Positions 19,139 to 29,000 of a stretch of DNA of 34,065 bases are shown here, one piece after another. A program made the position numbers and the translations under genes. The notes below the pieces were generated by a model that was not told the origin of the DNA, did not search any database, and saw only the letters and a list, made by a program, of their open reading frames with translations. Origin of the DNA: Ophiosphaerella korrae (Eukaryota > Ascomycota > Dothideomycetes > Pleosporales > Phaeosphaeriaceae); contig JALNQF010000406.1 in NCBI GenBank assembly GCA_028456385.1, forward strand, positions 1 to 34,065. The letters are read 5' to 3'. Every line of letters starts with the position of its first letter. Within the stretch, counting starts at the first letter, position 1.

Positions 19139-22100
19139 TCAGCTCGTCACCTCGACCCAATTCTCATCCTTCATTGTACGCTTTACCAAAAGGTGTGTGG
19201 CGTCTTCGCAAAATGCTCCCCTTCTTTCACAGTCTGCGCATATATCCCAGTCTCCACTAGCGCAGTATCGGCAATGAAAATGGAAGTCACTTCCCTTGAT
19301 ATTCAAAGTGCAAACGTCGCAGGTCCAAGACGTTCGATCGTCGTTATATTCAGATAATACCTGTCGCTGAACATTAGTTTCTCCATACTCTTTGGCTAAG
19401 AAATCTGATATTGCAATGTGCCCTTTCTTTGAAGCGATCCTGAACGGCGTCTGCCCAAACTTGTTGGGCGTGCGAGGATCGAAGTTATGCTGGGCAACAA
19501 GTGCCTCCACAGTAGCCATGCTACCGCCAGCCGCAGCCCACCAGAGCAACGTCCGTTCATAAGGATCATGAAGCGGCATAGCAGCTCCTTTGGAGAAAAG
19601 AAGTTCGAGCAGTCGTAGGTGGCCTCCGTATGCAGCAGCATGAAATGCATTGCCGTAGCGTCCACCCTGCGAGTTGACCGCGGCGCCCTTTTTGAGCAGC
19701 AGCTTCACGGTCGCCTCGTGGCCTCGGTATGAAGCCGCCTGGAGTGCGTTGCCGTACTCTCCACCCTGCGCGTTGACGTCGGCGCCCTCGTCGAGCAGCA
19801 GCTTCACGGTCGCCTCGTGGCCTCGGTATGAAGCCGCCTGGAGTGCGCTGCCGTACTTTCCACCCTGCGCGTGGACGTCGGCGCCCTTGTCGAGCAGCAG
19901 CTTCACAATCGCCTCGTGGCCTTCTACTAAAGCTGCCTGGAGCGCGTTGCCGTAGTATCCGCCCTGCGCGTTGACGTCGGCGCCCTTGTCGAGCAGCAGC
20001 TTCACTACCGCTATGCGGCCTCCGTATAAAGCCGCCTGGAGTGCGTTGCCGTACTCTCCACCCTGCGCGTTGACGTCAGCGCCCTTGTCGAGCAGCAGCT
20101 TCACGGTCGCCTCGTGGCCTCGGTATGAAGCCGCCTGGAGTGCGTTGCAGTACTTTCCACCCTGCGCGTTGACGTTGGCACCCTTCTCGAGCAGCAGCTT
20201 CACAATCGCCTCGTGGCCCCAGCATAAAGCCGTCTGGAGTGGGTTGCCGTACTCTCCACCCTGCGCGTTGACGTTAGCGCCCTTGTCGAGCAGCAGCTTC
20301 ACTGTCGCCTCTCTGCAAACAGCTGAAGCCGCCTGGAGTGCGTTGCCGTAGTATCCACCCTGCGCGTTGACGTCGGCGCCCTTGTCGAGCAGCAGCTTCA
20401 CAATCGCCTCGTGGCCCGGGTATAAAGCCGCCTGGAGTGCGTTGCAGTACTCTCTACTCTGCGCGTTGACGTCGGCGCCCGCGTCGAGCAGCAGCTTCAC
20501 TATCTGCTCGTGGCCTTGGCATGAAGCCGACTGGAGTGCATTCCCGAAGTATCCACCCTGCGCGTTGACGTCGGCGCCCTTCTCGAGCAGCAGCTTCACA
20601 ATCGCCTCGTGGCCCCGGTATAAAGCCGCCTGGAGTGCGTTGCCGTAGTATCCACCCTGCGCGTTGACGTCGGCGCCCTTCTCGAGCAGCAGCTTCACTA
20701 TCGCCTCGTAGCCTCGGTATAAAGCCGTCTGGAGTGCGTTGCCGTACTTTCCACCCTGCGCGTTGACGTCGGCGCCCTTCTCGAGCAGCAGCTTCACAAT
20801 CGCCTTGTGGCCCCAGTATAAAGCCGCCTGGAGTGCGTTGCAGTACGCTCCACCCTGCGCGTTGACGTCGGCGCCCTTGTCGAGCAGCAGCTTCACAATC
20901 GCCTCGCGGCCTTCTACTGAAGCCTTTTGGAGTGCGTTGCCGTAGTATCCACCCTGCGCGTTGACGTCGGCGCCCTTCTCGAGCAGCAGCTTCATAATCG
21001 CCTCGTGGCCCCGGTATAAAGCCGCCTGGAGTGCGTTGTAGTTCTCTCCACTCTGCGCGTTGACGTCGGCGCCCTTGTCGAGCAGCAGCTTCACAATTGC
21101 CTCGCGGCCTCCGAACGAAGCCGTCTGGAGTGGCTTGGCGTGGTATCCAACCTGCGCGTTGACGTCGGCGCCCTTGTCGAGCAGCAGCTTCACAATCGCC
21201 TCGTGGCCCCGGTATAAAGCCGCCTGGAGTGCGTTGCCGTACTCTCCACCCTGCGCGTTGACGTCGGCGCCCGCGTCGAGCAGCAGCTTCACAATCGCCT
21301 CGTGGCCTCCGTATGAAGCTGCCTGGAGTGCGTTGCCGTACTTTCCACCCTGCGCGTTGACGTCAGCGCCCTTGTCGAGCAGCAGCTTCATTATCGCCCC
21401 TCTGCTAACAGCTGAAGCCGCCTGGAGTGCGTTGCCGTACTCTCCACCCTGCGCGTTGACGTCGGCGCCCTTCTCGAGCAGCAGCTTCACAATTGCCTCG
21501 CGGCCTCCGAACGAAGCCCTCTGTAGTGCGTTGCCGAAGTATCCACCCTGCGCGTTGACGTCGGCGCCCTTGTCGAGCAGCAGCTTCACCACCGCCATGC
21601 GGCCTCCGTATGAAGCCGCCTGGAGTGTGCTACCGTACTTTCCACCCTGCGCGTTGACGTCGGCGCCCTTGTCGAGCAGCAGCTTCACAATCGCCTCGTG
21701 GCCTCGGTATGAAGCCGCCTGGAGTGCGTTGCCGTACTCTCCACCCTGCGCATTGACGTCGGCACCCGCGTCGAGCAGCAGCTTCACAATCGCCTTGCGG
21801 CCTTCTACTGAAGCCTTTTGGAGTGCGTCGCCGTACTTTCCACCCTGCCCGTGCACATAGGTAGGTTGATGCAGTATCGTTTGAACGGCCAGTGTATGGC
21901 CCTCATCTATGGCCTCTCGGAGCACTTCTGCTTCCAACTTCTCTCCTTCGTTTCCTACTTTTAAGTGCAGCAAGTGCTTCACAAGGTGGGCGCACCCTTG
22001 TAGTGCAGCCTGTAGTATAGCTTTTTTCCTGTTATAAATAACCACTATCTTTACTCGGTGCTCAGGACTTCCCCATGAAGTCACCCGCAACCCCTTATTA

Positions 22101-23353
22101 TATTTCCCGTGTTCTTGAGATTCGTTTGTCCGTCCGCCTAGTACAAGCCTAACAACCTGACTGTAGCATGTCTCCTCTTTGGAATTTCTTCTTGGTCTCT
22201 TTTCAAACAGGAACAGCGCTGGATCATTAACAACTAATATGCCCTCGGACACAGAGTCTGGTGCTTCCGGTTTGATTGGCATGTTCCGCACATTCCCTGA
22301 TTGAAGATAGGGGAAGAGAATTTCTGTTGCTTCCTCTTGCGCAGATAGTATCACAAAATAGGTTGTATCAAGAGTTTCGAAGTAGTACATGATATTAAGA
22401 ATCTCATGAATAGACATAGGCGAAGAATGAAGCAGATATGTTACAGCCCCGTGAATAACTTGGTGAGTCGGCTGCTTATAGTCTATATCAATGCTGTCGG
22501 TATCTAAAGGATTAGAGGTCATGTCGAGTAGGGCGTATATCTTGTCGCGTTCGTCTGTTGCTTTGCTCGCTTGGAATCTGCGGAGGAGGGTGCATAAGTC
22601 TCGTTTCTGGCCCCACCAAGATTCTGAGCGGAAAGGCCCCGGCATGATGTCCAATACTGGTTGACAGTGCGGCTCAGGCTCTTCTCCTATTACGGACGGT
22701 GCAGACGCAAATATTTCGGCCGGAATAGACTGGGTGCCACAACAGACTGTAGCTTTTCGAGCATTTGCTACTTCCTGTAGAATCCAGACACGTGTGAACC
22801 ACTGTCGGCTTAGCAGTTGCCGTAACCCGGTACGATATTCATCCCAACGATTGTCGTCGAGCGTCAACTTTCCAAGTTGGCAATCAGCACCTGTCCTTAG
22901 ATACTGATTGAGTGCGTCCATAAGGCTCGTGATCTCCAAGGTTGCCTTTCCTAGCCAAAAGAGAACCCCCTCAGCAAGTCGGAAGATTTTTCCCATCTGC
23001 TTAACCTGCCTGACCTTCTCTTCTGGGTCGGTTTGGTTAATACATATCGCATCAATCCATAGATAACGGTCTCTGTCGTGCAACCGCAAGTATTGTAACG
23101 CGGAGTACAGGTTGTCTGTTACCCAATGCCGCTTTCGATCAAGTGTTATGCATTCCACAAGCTCGGTGCTGCCCCATACGTAGGAGAGGGCTTCATATGA
23201 AATGTGTTCATTGTGCGATAGCGACTGCGGGAAAAGCTCACATTCGATCTCAGCACTTTGGTATTTCAATAGCTTCAGGAGCCGGAAAGTCGAGTCCCCG
23301 TGTGGGAGCGATGTGTACCGGTATGTCTCGATAGCTGGTATTGGAGTGGCCAT
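19139..23353 (-). CDS. HET - ankyrin array - ZZ zinc finger protein
   Basis: A single uninterrupted frame. The start at 23353 (MATPIPAIETYRY) is preferred over an upstream in-frame ATG at 23494 because the 47 extra residues look non-homologous; the product is 1404 aa. Order: HET domain near residues 53-200 (YEALSYVWG at 53-61, LWIDAICINQ at 98-107, then FTRVWILQEVANARKATV and the linker ATDERDKIYALLDMT), a non-repeat region, ankyrin repeats from 21856 down to 19382, and a C-terminal ZZ-type zinc finger with CDVC, CRYC and CADC pairs. HET domains trigger incompatibility-type cell death (family knowledge); the ankyrin array is the likely ligand or partner sensor, and ZZ fingers commonly bind peptides such as histone or N-degron tails. 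There is no nucleotide-binding domain. Despite 99-bp internal repeats the frame has no stop and no RIP signature. An intron was neither needed nor seen. Confidence 0.92.
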   Translation of the reverse strand: MATPIPAIETYRYTSLPHGDSTFRLLKLLKYQSAEIECELFPQSLSHNEHISYEALSYVWGSTELVECITLDRKRHWVTDNLYSALQYLRLHDRDRYLWIDAICINQTDPEEKVRQVKQMGKIFRLAEGVLFWLGKATLEITSLMDALNQYLRTGADCQLGKLTLDDNRWDEYRTGLRQLLSRQWFTRVWILQEVANARKATVCCGTQSIPAEIFASAPSVIGEEPEPHCQPVLDIMPGPFRSESWWGQKRDLCTLLRRFQASKATDERDKIYALLDMTSNPLDTDSIDIDYKQPTHQVIHGAVTYLLHSSPMSIHEILNIMYYFETLDTTYFVILSAQEEATEILFPYLQSGNVRNMPIKPEAPDSVSEGILVVNDPALFLFEKRPRRNSKEETCYSQVVRLVLGGRTNESQEHGKYNKGLRVTSWGSPEHRVKIVVIYNRKKAILQAALQGCAHLVKHLLHLKVGNEGEKLEAEVLREAIDEGHTLAVQTILHQPTYVHGQGGKYGDALQKASVEGRKAIVKLLLDAGADVNAQGGEYGNALQAASYRGHEAIVKLLLDKGADVNAQGGKYGSTLQAASYGGRMAVVKLLLDKGADVNAQGGYFGNALQRASFGGREAIVKLLLEKGADVNAQGGEYGNALQAASAVSRGAIMKLLLDKGADVNAQGGKYGNALQAASYGGHEAIVKLLLDAGADVNAQGGEYGNALQAALYRGHEAIVKLLLDKGADVNAQVGYHAKPLQTASFGGREAIVKLLLDKGADVNAQSGENYNALQAALYRGHEAIMKLLLEKGADVNAQGGYYGNALQKASVEGREAIVKLLLDKGADVNAQGGAYCNALQAALYWGHKAIVKLLLEKGADVNAQGGKYGNALQTALYRGYEAIVKLLLEKGADVNAQGGYYGNALQAALYRGHEAIVKLLLEKGADVNAQGGYFGNALQSASCQGHEQIVKLLLDAGADVNAQSREYCNALQAALYPGHEAIVKLLLDKGADVNAQGGYYGNALQAASAVCREATVKLLLDKGANVNAQGGEYGNPLQTALCWGHEAIVKLLLEKGANVNAQGGKYCNALQAASYRGHEATVKLLLDKGADVNAQGGEYGNALQAALYGGRIAVVKLLLDKGADVNAQGGYYGNALQAALVEGHEAIVKLLLDKGADVHAQGGKYGSALQAASYRGHEATVKLLLDEGADVNAQGGEYGNALQAASYRGHEATVKLLLKKGAAVNSQGGRYGNAFHAAAYGGHLRLLELLFSKGAAMPLHDPYERTLLWWAAAGGSMATVEALVAQHNFDPRTPNKFGQTPFRIASKKGHIAISDFLAKEYGETNVQRQVLSEYNDDRTSWTCDVCTLNIKGSDFHFHCRYCASGDWDICADCERRGAFCEDATHLLVKRTMKDENWVEVTS
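19382..21856 (-). repeat. Array of 25 ankyrin repeats (22 nearly identical)
   Basis: Twenty-five units of 33 codons (99 bp) in perfect register. Units 1-22 share the frame VNAQGG-x-Y-G-NALQ...A-I-VKLLL-x-x-GAD; units 23-25 are divergent capping-type repeats. Differences among units 1-22 cluster at unit positions 7, 14, 16-18, 20-21 and 29-30, while the scaffold positions are almost invariant. Such high internal conservation with few variable sites is known for WD40, TPR and ANK arrays of fungal STAND proteins and is explained by unequal exchange plus diversifying selection. Confidence 0.9.
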
Positions 23354-24108
23354 GATGACGGAAGGGTACAGTAAGCGCGTTTGGTGAGTTGGAGTCATGA
23401 TGCGGCTGAATCCAAGGCCCCGTACCCCAAAGGCGGGGCATTGGGCAAGCGCCAAGCAAGCCATCTGACTACGGCGACCGCGCATGGATACCATTCAGCT
23501 GGCAAAAAGACCGACTTTGCCACTCCTTCGCGTGTTAATTCATTCCCCGAGTAACTTGACGCATCTGCTACTCTCACAATTCATCAAGAGCCTGCAGCTA
23601 GGCCTAAGACTCGATAACATGTGTTCTGTGTGGCTCTTGTGGCTCCCGGCCGCACGCTTACATCAGCAAGCTAAGATGCAGCACGGCACGCTCAACAAAA
23701 AGCACGACGAGCACCAGCGCTCCATACTCTCCATCAACCCTCGTAACATCAACATCACGCGCTCCTTTGCATCCTCCTATAAGCGGGCGTGCGATAAACC
23801 ACGTTGAGAGAGCCTCCGTCACCCTCTGTCGCCCTCCGTCGCCTTCAGTCTAGGGCCAGCGATGCCCCCCCGACGATACCGACGCTACGAGGCAGTAGAC
23901 GGCGACACGATGGCGGCAGGACAGCAGTAGAGCATCGATCGCGAGCCTGATACACAGTGGCAATAGACAAAATGAAAAGGCCATCGAAAGACATGAGCCT
24001 GGCAGCGTCATCTCAACAGAGCGCAGGACGGTGGACATGACGCTGGGGCGGCACCACGATATGCGGGGTTCATTCAGTCTTCGTACGGTGCAAGTCCATA
24101 GCCCTCCG
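23354..24108. other. Intergenic between HET-ANK gene and pogo relic
   Basis: Promoter side of the HET-ANK-ZZ gene and downstream flank of the pogo transposase relic. A plus-strand open frame at 23484-23807 has no recognisable content. The interval 23818-23850 has a short tandem pattern (CCTCCGTCGCC). No terminal inverted repeat of the pogo element could be located. Confidence 0.4.
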
Positions 24109-25936
24109 CTAATACATGCGTGCTACTGGCGCTCTATAAGGTGGTGGTGGCACCACTCTCCTCTCTGCGTATGCTTCGCTTGTCCGTACCCGTGACTTCC
24201 TCTGCCTCTTGCGTGAACACCAGCACCTTTTGCGCTTCTTACGCTTTTTCTTCTCTTTGGTCGCCGCATCTGCCTCTGACAAAACGCGCTTCGGCCGACC
24301 TGGTTTTTTCTCTTGCCTTTGGCTCCTTTGTCCGCCTCCTGCTCAGCACGCTTCGCCCGCGGCCCCGCTTTCCATGTCCTCATAGGTCATGATCCTTGCT
24401 TTTCCCAACAATGTCCGACTTCGTTCTTGCGGCGGGGTTTAGATTCATCCGTTGACGTTTGTCAAATGCTGAATCTGGTCCTGATTAAGTGCCTGTTGGG
24501 CAAAAAAGGACATTTCGGCAGCGTTGGCGAGCTTCTGAACGAGCCTCTGATGGGCGCGTTGCACCCGTCTCATCACAAGGATCCTGGCTTGATCTCAGGG
24601 TAAGTAGCGACGTGAGAGCCTCTGACGATATTGGAGTTACTGGTGTCTGTACAACCTCGCACTGTACATGGGATGGCGCTGTCTGCAGTGGGGATAGGTA
24701 GCTCGGTAGGTAAGCTCAGCGGCGGGTTTCGTGATATCTCCGAGTACTCTTGTCTGGGTTGAAAGGGAACAAGCCGGTCTTGGCCCACCCTGCGAGTATA
24801 TATTTTTCTTAGTCATCGCCCGTTCCTCTTGTAGGGTGATATAGGGTCGTAAAGTGCTCCTTTTTGACTACGGTTTACGCCTCCTCGGTAGAGGGTTTTC
24901 TACTTCGTCGCGATAAGCCGTCTTCAGTGGGCCAAAGACTGCAACATCGCAGGGTTGAAGCTTGCGAGAGGTACGAGAGGGGAGTCGGCATAACGTAATC
25001 TTGTTTTCAAAAAACAGAACTCTAAGATTTCAAGCGTCTCATGTGTGCCAAAGCCATCACATATTAGCCATCCGCGGTTTCTGGTTAGCTCGTGCCTTTG
25101 TTTGGGGGGGGGGGGGGTCAAATACTCGCTTCATCTACTCCAAGCTGAGGTAGGAATCATTATAACCTGACTCGGAGAATGCATAAATCCATCCAGGGGT
25201 AGGGTACGTCGTCCCAGTTGCTCCGATGGGTAGATGCTGGCCAGATAATCATTGGGTTAAGATACTCGCCACTTGCCGAAACGCAACTCGATGGCAGTCA
25301 CCATTGTCCGTTTCACACCGGCACCCTCTATAGTCTCGTAGGTCATCCTTACCTACAAGAACGATAACTGAGCCTAGCATAGAAAGCATGACTCCTGTTT
25401 CGTTCCATGTTATAGGACATTCTCCGGCAGATAACCTGCGTCTGGCCTACTAAGCTCCGGTCCGATCACCTCAAACCATGAGGTGACCTTGTTATATATA
25501 TATATATATATGTTCTTGTCGTGACGGCTCCAGTCCATCACCCCTGGTTCTTCTCCGCGCGAGAGAGTTCTGGATGGCGCTTTGCGAATGCCTGAGGCCA
25601 GTTCTTGTTCGGCGGCTTGCATCGCTTTCGTTGCGGATCGCCGGCGGCGGGCAATGCTGGAAGGCTAGGGGAGGGATGTCTTTTATTCGTAAAGGAAAAC
25701 CCGAGAGCAGGCCGTTCGTAATATGTGTTTTGCACCAAGGCTTTTCTCTTCCGAAGGGGTGAGGTACTGCTGGTTCTGGGCTTTTGTCCGTCTCGAGGGT
25801 CGTCCCTTCGCACGATATACCACACAGTTGGTGCGGGACACACGGGCCCATCGCTGTGTTCTGCTAGAGCAGCATAGGTTTCTAACGTACATTTGAAGGG
25901 AGAATTTGCGCCAGCGGCCTGGCTGGCTGGATCCAT
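24109..25936 (-). pseudogene. Pogo/Fot1-type transposase (DDE_1), decayed
   Basis: Minus strand, ATG at 25936 (MDPASQAAG) to TAG at 24109-24111 after the family-typical end RAPVARMY. Between them, across several frames: AQNQQYLTPSEEKSL, GFPLRIKDIPPLAF, KPPNKNWPQAFAKRHPEL, DWSRHDKN, KVTSWFEVIGPELSRPD, ICDGFGTHETLEILEFC (holding a catalytic Asp), KLQPCDVAVFGPLKTAYRDE, AGWAKTGLFPFNPD, KARIMTYEDM and a Lys/Arg-rich tail. The order is that of Fot1-like elements: an HTH/CENP-B DNA-binding half, then a DDE catalytic half. Many frameshifts are visible, including a TA dinucleotide expansion (about 25493-25511) inside the coding part and a run of about 15 G at 25104-25118. It cannot make a working transposase. 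Confidence 0.85.
25493..25511. repeat. (TA)n microsatellite inside the pogo relic
   Basis: About nine TA units lie between the codons for SRHDKNIY and KVTSWF of the transposase, adding an IYIYIY insertion where relatives run straight on. Expansion after inactivation is the simple explanation. Confidence 0.8.
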
Positions 25937-26000
25937 GGCTTACTCCGTTGAACATACTTATCAGCGCCAATAGGTGACTTGTAAAGTATGAATATCTCAC

Positions 26001-29000
26001 TCATTTCGCTGTCATCATATCCGTCTCCTTGTCCCGCCTAATAGTCCTGAATGTATTGCTATCCACGCCTATTTTCTGCTCCGATGCCGTTTGTTGCGTC
26101 GTATTAGCTCGCTGGCCGGCTATTATGCGTCCTTGCCTTACAACCTGTCGATTCGGAACCAATTGAGGTTCAAAAAAAAAAAACATTCCCTTGGCTGGTT
26201 CTTGTTGTTCTCCCGGTACGCCAATTCGATTTGATGCATTCAGCGTTGGGCTGGGGTATTCTAACCGCTCATTCTGCCACATACGAATGTTAATGTGCTC
26301 TTGAACTTCTGTTATCAATTCATGTGCAGACTTATTAGTTGATGCATCAGGCGTCGTTGGCGTAGTATACGCAGAGTGTAGAGGATGTGGAACATCTCCA
26401 GCAGTGCTCTCGTGGCTTCGTGGGCTGCCGTTAAGAGTTTAACATGCCAGGGTCAGAGTATGATGACTCCTGACTCATCTGCTGACGTACGATAGGCTCC
26501 TCCAGTTCGTGGATCGCTTCTAAGGGAACTATTTCGAGTTTTTCTTCTTCTTCTTCGTCGCAATCCTTGTTTCCGCCCCTTCTCCAGCGATAGGGCCAGG
26601 ACTGGTTCTGTCCGAATATCACAGCGCCGCTATTACCCAAGTCCACCGGGTTTTGGATTTTCAGGAAGAGGGCGTGATCTTTTAGGGCAAAGAACTTGTA
26701 CTGGATCGTAATGGGCTGTGAAAGGCTTAACAAGCCATCGACTGGCTTTGTGCTCTTGACAACTGCAGGAAGCAAAGGGTTGCTTAGGGGAGTGCCACAA
26801 CAGTCCATCTACAGGTTCGACTGCACTTGTGTTCCTGCTCCCGAAAGACTCCATGATTCTGTTCAGGTCATAAATGCCCGCCGCCAAATGGTATCTTTCT
26901 TTCGGAAGTTGTTTCCAGTGAGGACACATTTTATCCATCTTTAGGGGTCGAATGATGTCGCCAAATCCGCAGCCAAAAAGTGTAACGGCATCTATGAAAC
27001 GAGTGAGGTCCACCCAGCCGTACCCTAGGGAATCGAGAGTAGCGACGCGGGGACGAGGATCGTATCCGGTGGCCAATTCCTTGAAATCCCAGCCCTCTAG
27101 ATGTTTTCTTGACTGCCATTTAAGGTTGATGCCGTTCTGACCCGCCAAGTGCTTCTGGTGTTCCATGATCAGCTCTAGGGTGCTGTATTGCTGTTCAACG
27201 AGATCCCCGAAGAGTATCACGCCTTCCTTTTTTTTTTCCGAGCCTTGGATGCTTCGCTGTAGTCCTGACCTGGCTTCGACTTTACCTCTTCCTCGTTAGA
27301 AACCTCATTCTTACCAGGCCAGATCTCAATCACTCTATTGTTCGGGTTGATGAGAAACATCGACTGCAGAAGTTGGTGTATGTTTAGCAGCGTCGTTCAT
27401 CTTGCTTGGCTCAAACAAAAGCACGCTCGAGAAATGCCCTGCGCTGTAATGTTTGAGTGAAGCACGGACTAAATGAAGCAATGCGCTTGTGCCATTCACA
27501 AGCCATCCTCTTTTCTCTGCTTCATCCCATAAAACGACGAATTTTGTGTCCATCCACATGAGCTTGGGGATGTAGCCATTGCGCACAAGATGTGGTGGTA
27601 TGTTGTTCACTCCTATAGCGAACGTTGCTCCCCCTGTGATAATCTTCCCACCAGATATTGTCACCTTCTCGAGTAATGCCCCAGGATGAGGACGCGGGAG
27701 CCCTGTGCCACCAAAACTATATAGAGCATCTTCCGCACCTGCCAATTATGAGCGGTCAGCACCAGGTTTAGATGTTTCTTAAAACACTCACCGGCATTAT
27801 ACTCACAATCCCGAGACCAACCTACGACGTGCCGAGCGGTGTCCAATTGGAACAAGTTGATGTCCTGGGCACGTTGCAGCGCGTCATCCAAGTACGATAT
27901 CCGCTTCATCTTCCTGTTGAAAATGTAGTGCCACATCATCAGGCCGTTTTCCAGTTTCATTGCAACTAGCATGGTCGAAAACCCCTTTATAAACACCTTG
28001 CCGTCGAATTGGACGGCCCGGTCTGACCCAGCCAATTCGGCAATCATGTTAAGCGGCATTTCAAGGCCCAGTCCATGCGCATACTTCATTGCTATTGGAT
28101 ACCCACCCACCATTACTGGGTTTCTGAACATGTTGTGCCAGCATTGCCCTGGCGGCGTTTCTCCATCCATTGATAATTTGCTCATCTTGAAATCGGTCAT
28201 GCACACGATCTCGATGAAAAGGTGCTTGTCCGGTCGCTTCGTCCGGTGAAGAAGCACTCTTGAAGTGGGTACTTTGGATAAATGGAGAGCAGATTGCTAC
28301 TCCCGTTTCGAATGGCGACACTCGGAGTGCCGCACCGAGCCACGCAAAATTGTTGCCCAATTTCTACGAGAGAGTCCCCGGTACCGATACCAATGACTAT
28401 GAATTTGTTGCCTTCGATCCGAGCTTCAAGTTCTGTTCCGTCGTGTAGACACGCTAAAATAACACAAGTTTAGATGACATAAGCCACAAGATAAAGGAGT
28501 GGTTCACTCACAGGCAGCACGATGATCTGTGTCATTGCGCACAACGTCGGTGACAAGCTGCATCAACTGTTCTCCCGTGGCAGGCCATGTTTGGCAGAGA
28601 TACTCGCAGGTAGTCATGGCTTGTGCATCATTTGCATCGCCAGTAAGCGTAATTGCTCTCCCTAGCGCTTCTTCTGGGCATTCCATGTAGTTTTGCTTCC
28701 CCACAAAGGACAGATGTTGCTTTGTACTCCTGGGAGGATGCATGTCTACTCACGCTGTGATTTGACGGCAGAGCACCCAAGATTTGGTTCTTAATATCTT
28801 CCATGAGGTCATTTGGTGCTCGGGTCAAGGTTGCCTCTCTTTTTAAACTTGCAACAAGCCAGCGGTAAGCCGGAGTTTGCAAGATAATATCACGATACAC
28901 ACCAGCATCAGATAAGGGGTGTGTATCACTCATCACTGCAGCGGTTCTCCTCTTCTACTTCTGAATAGGCTTCCGAGCCTTCCTCAGTTACAGGCATTGT

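Noticed and set aside
19674..21860. Several long plus-strand open frames (up to 266 codons, Ser/Pro/Ala-rich) opposite the ankyrin array
   Set aside because: They are shadows: the 99-bp unit is a multiple of three, so a stop-free antisense unit repeats stop-free. The minus strand encodes unmistakable ankyrin repeats.
23354..23494. Use of the upstream in-frame ATG (23494) for the HET-ANK gene
   Set aside because: The additional residues have no HET-family similarity and MATPIPAIETYRY at 23353 matches the usual spacing to the HET domain.
23484..23807. Plus-strand 107-codon open frame upstream of the HET-ANK gene
   Set aside because: Low-information composition, overlaps the likely promoter and leader of the HET-ANK gene, no recognisable motif.
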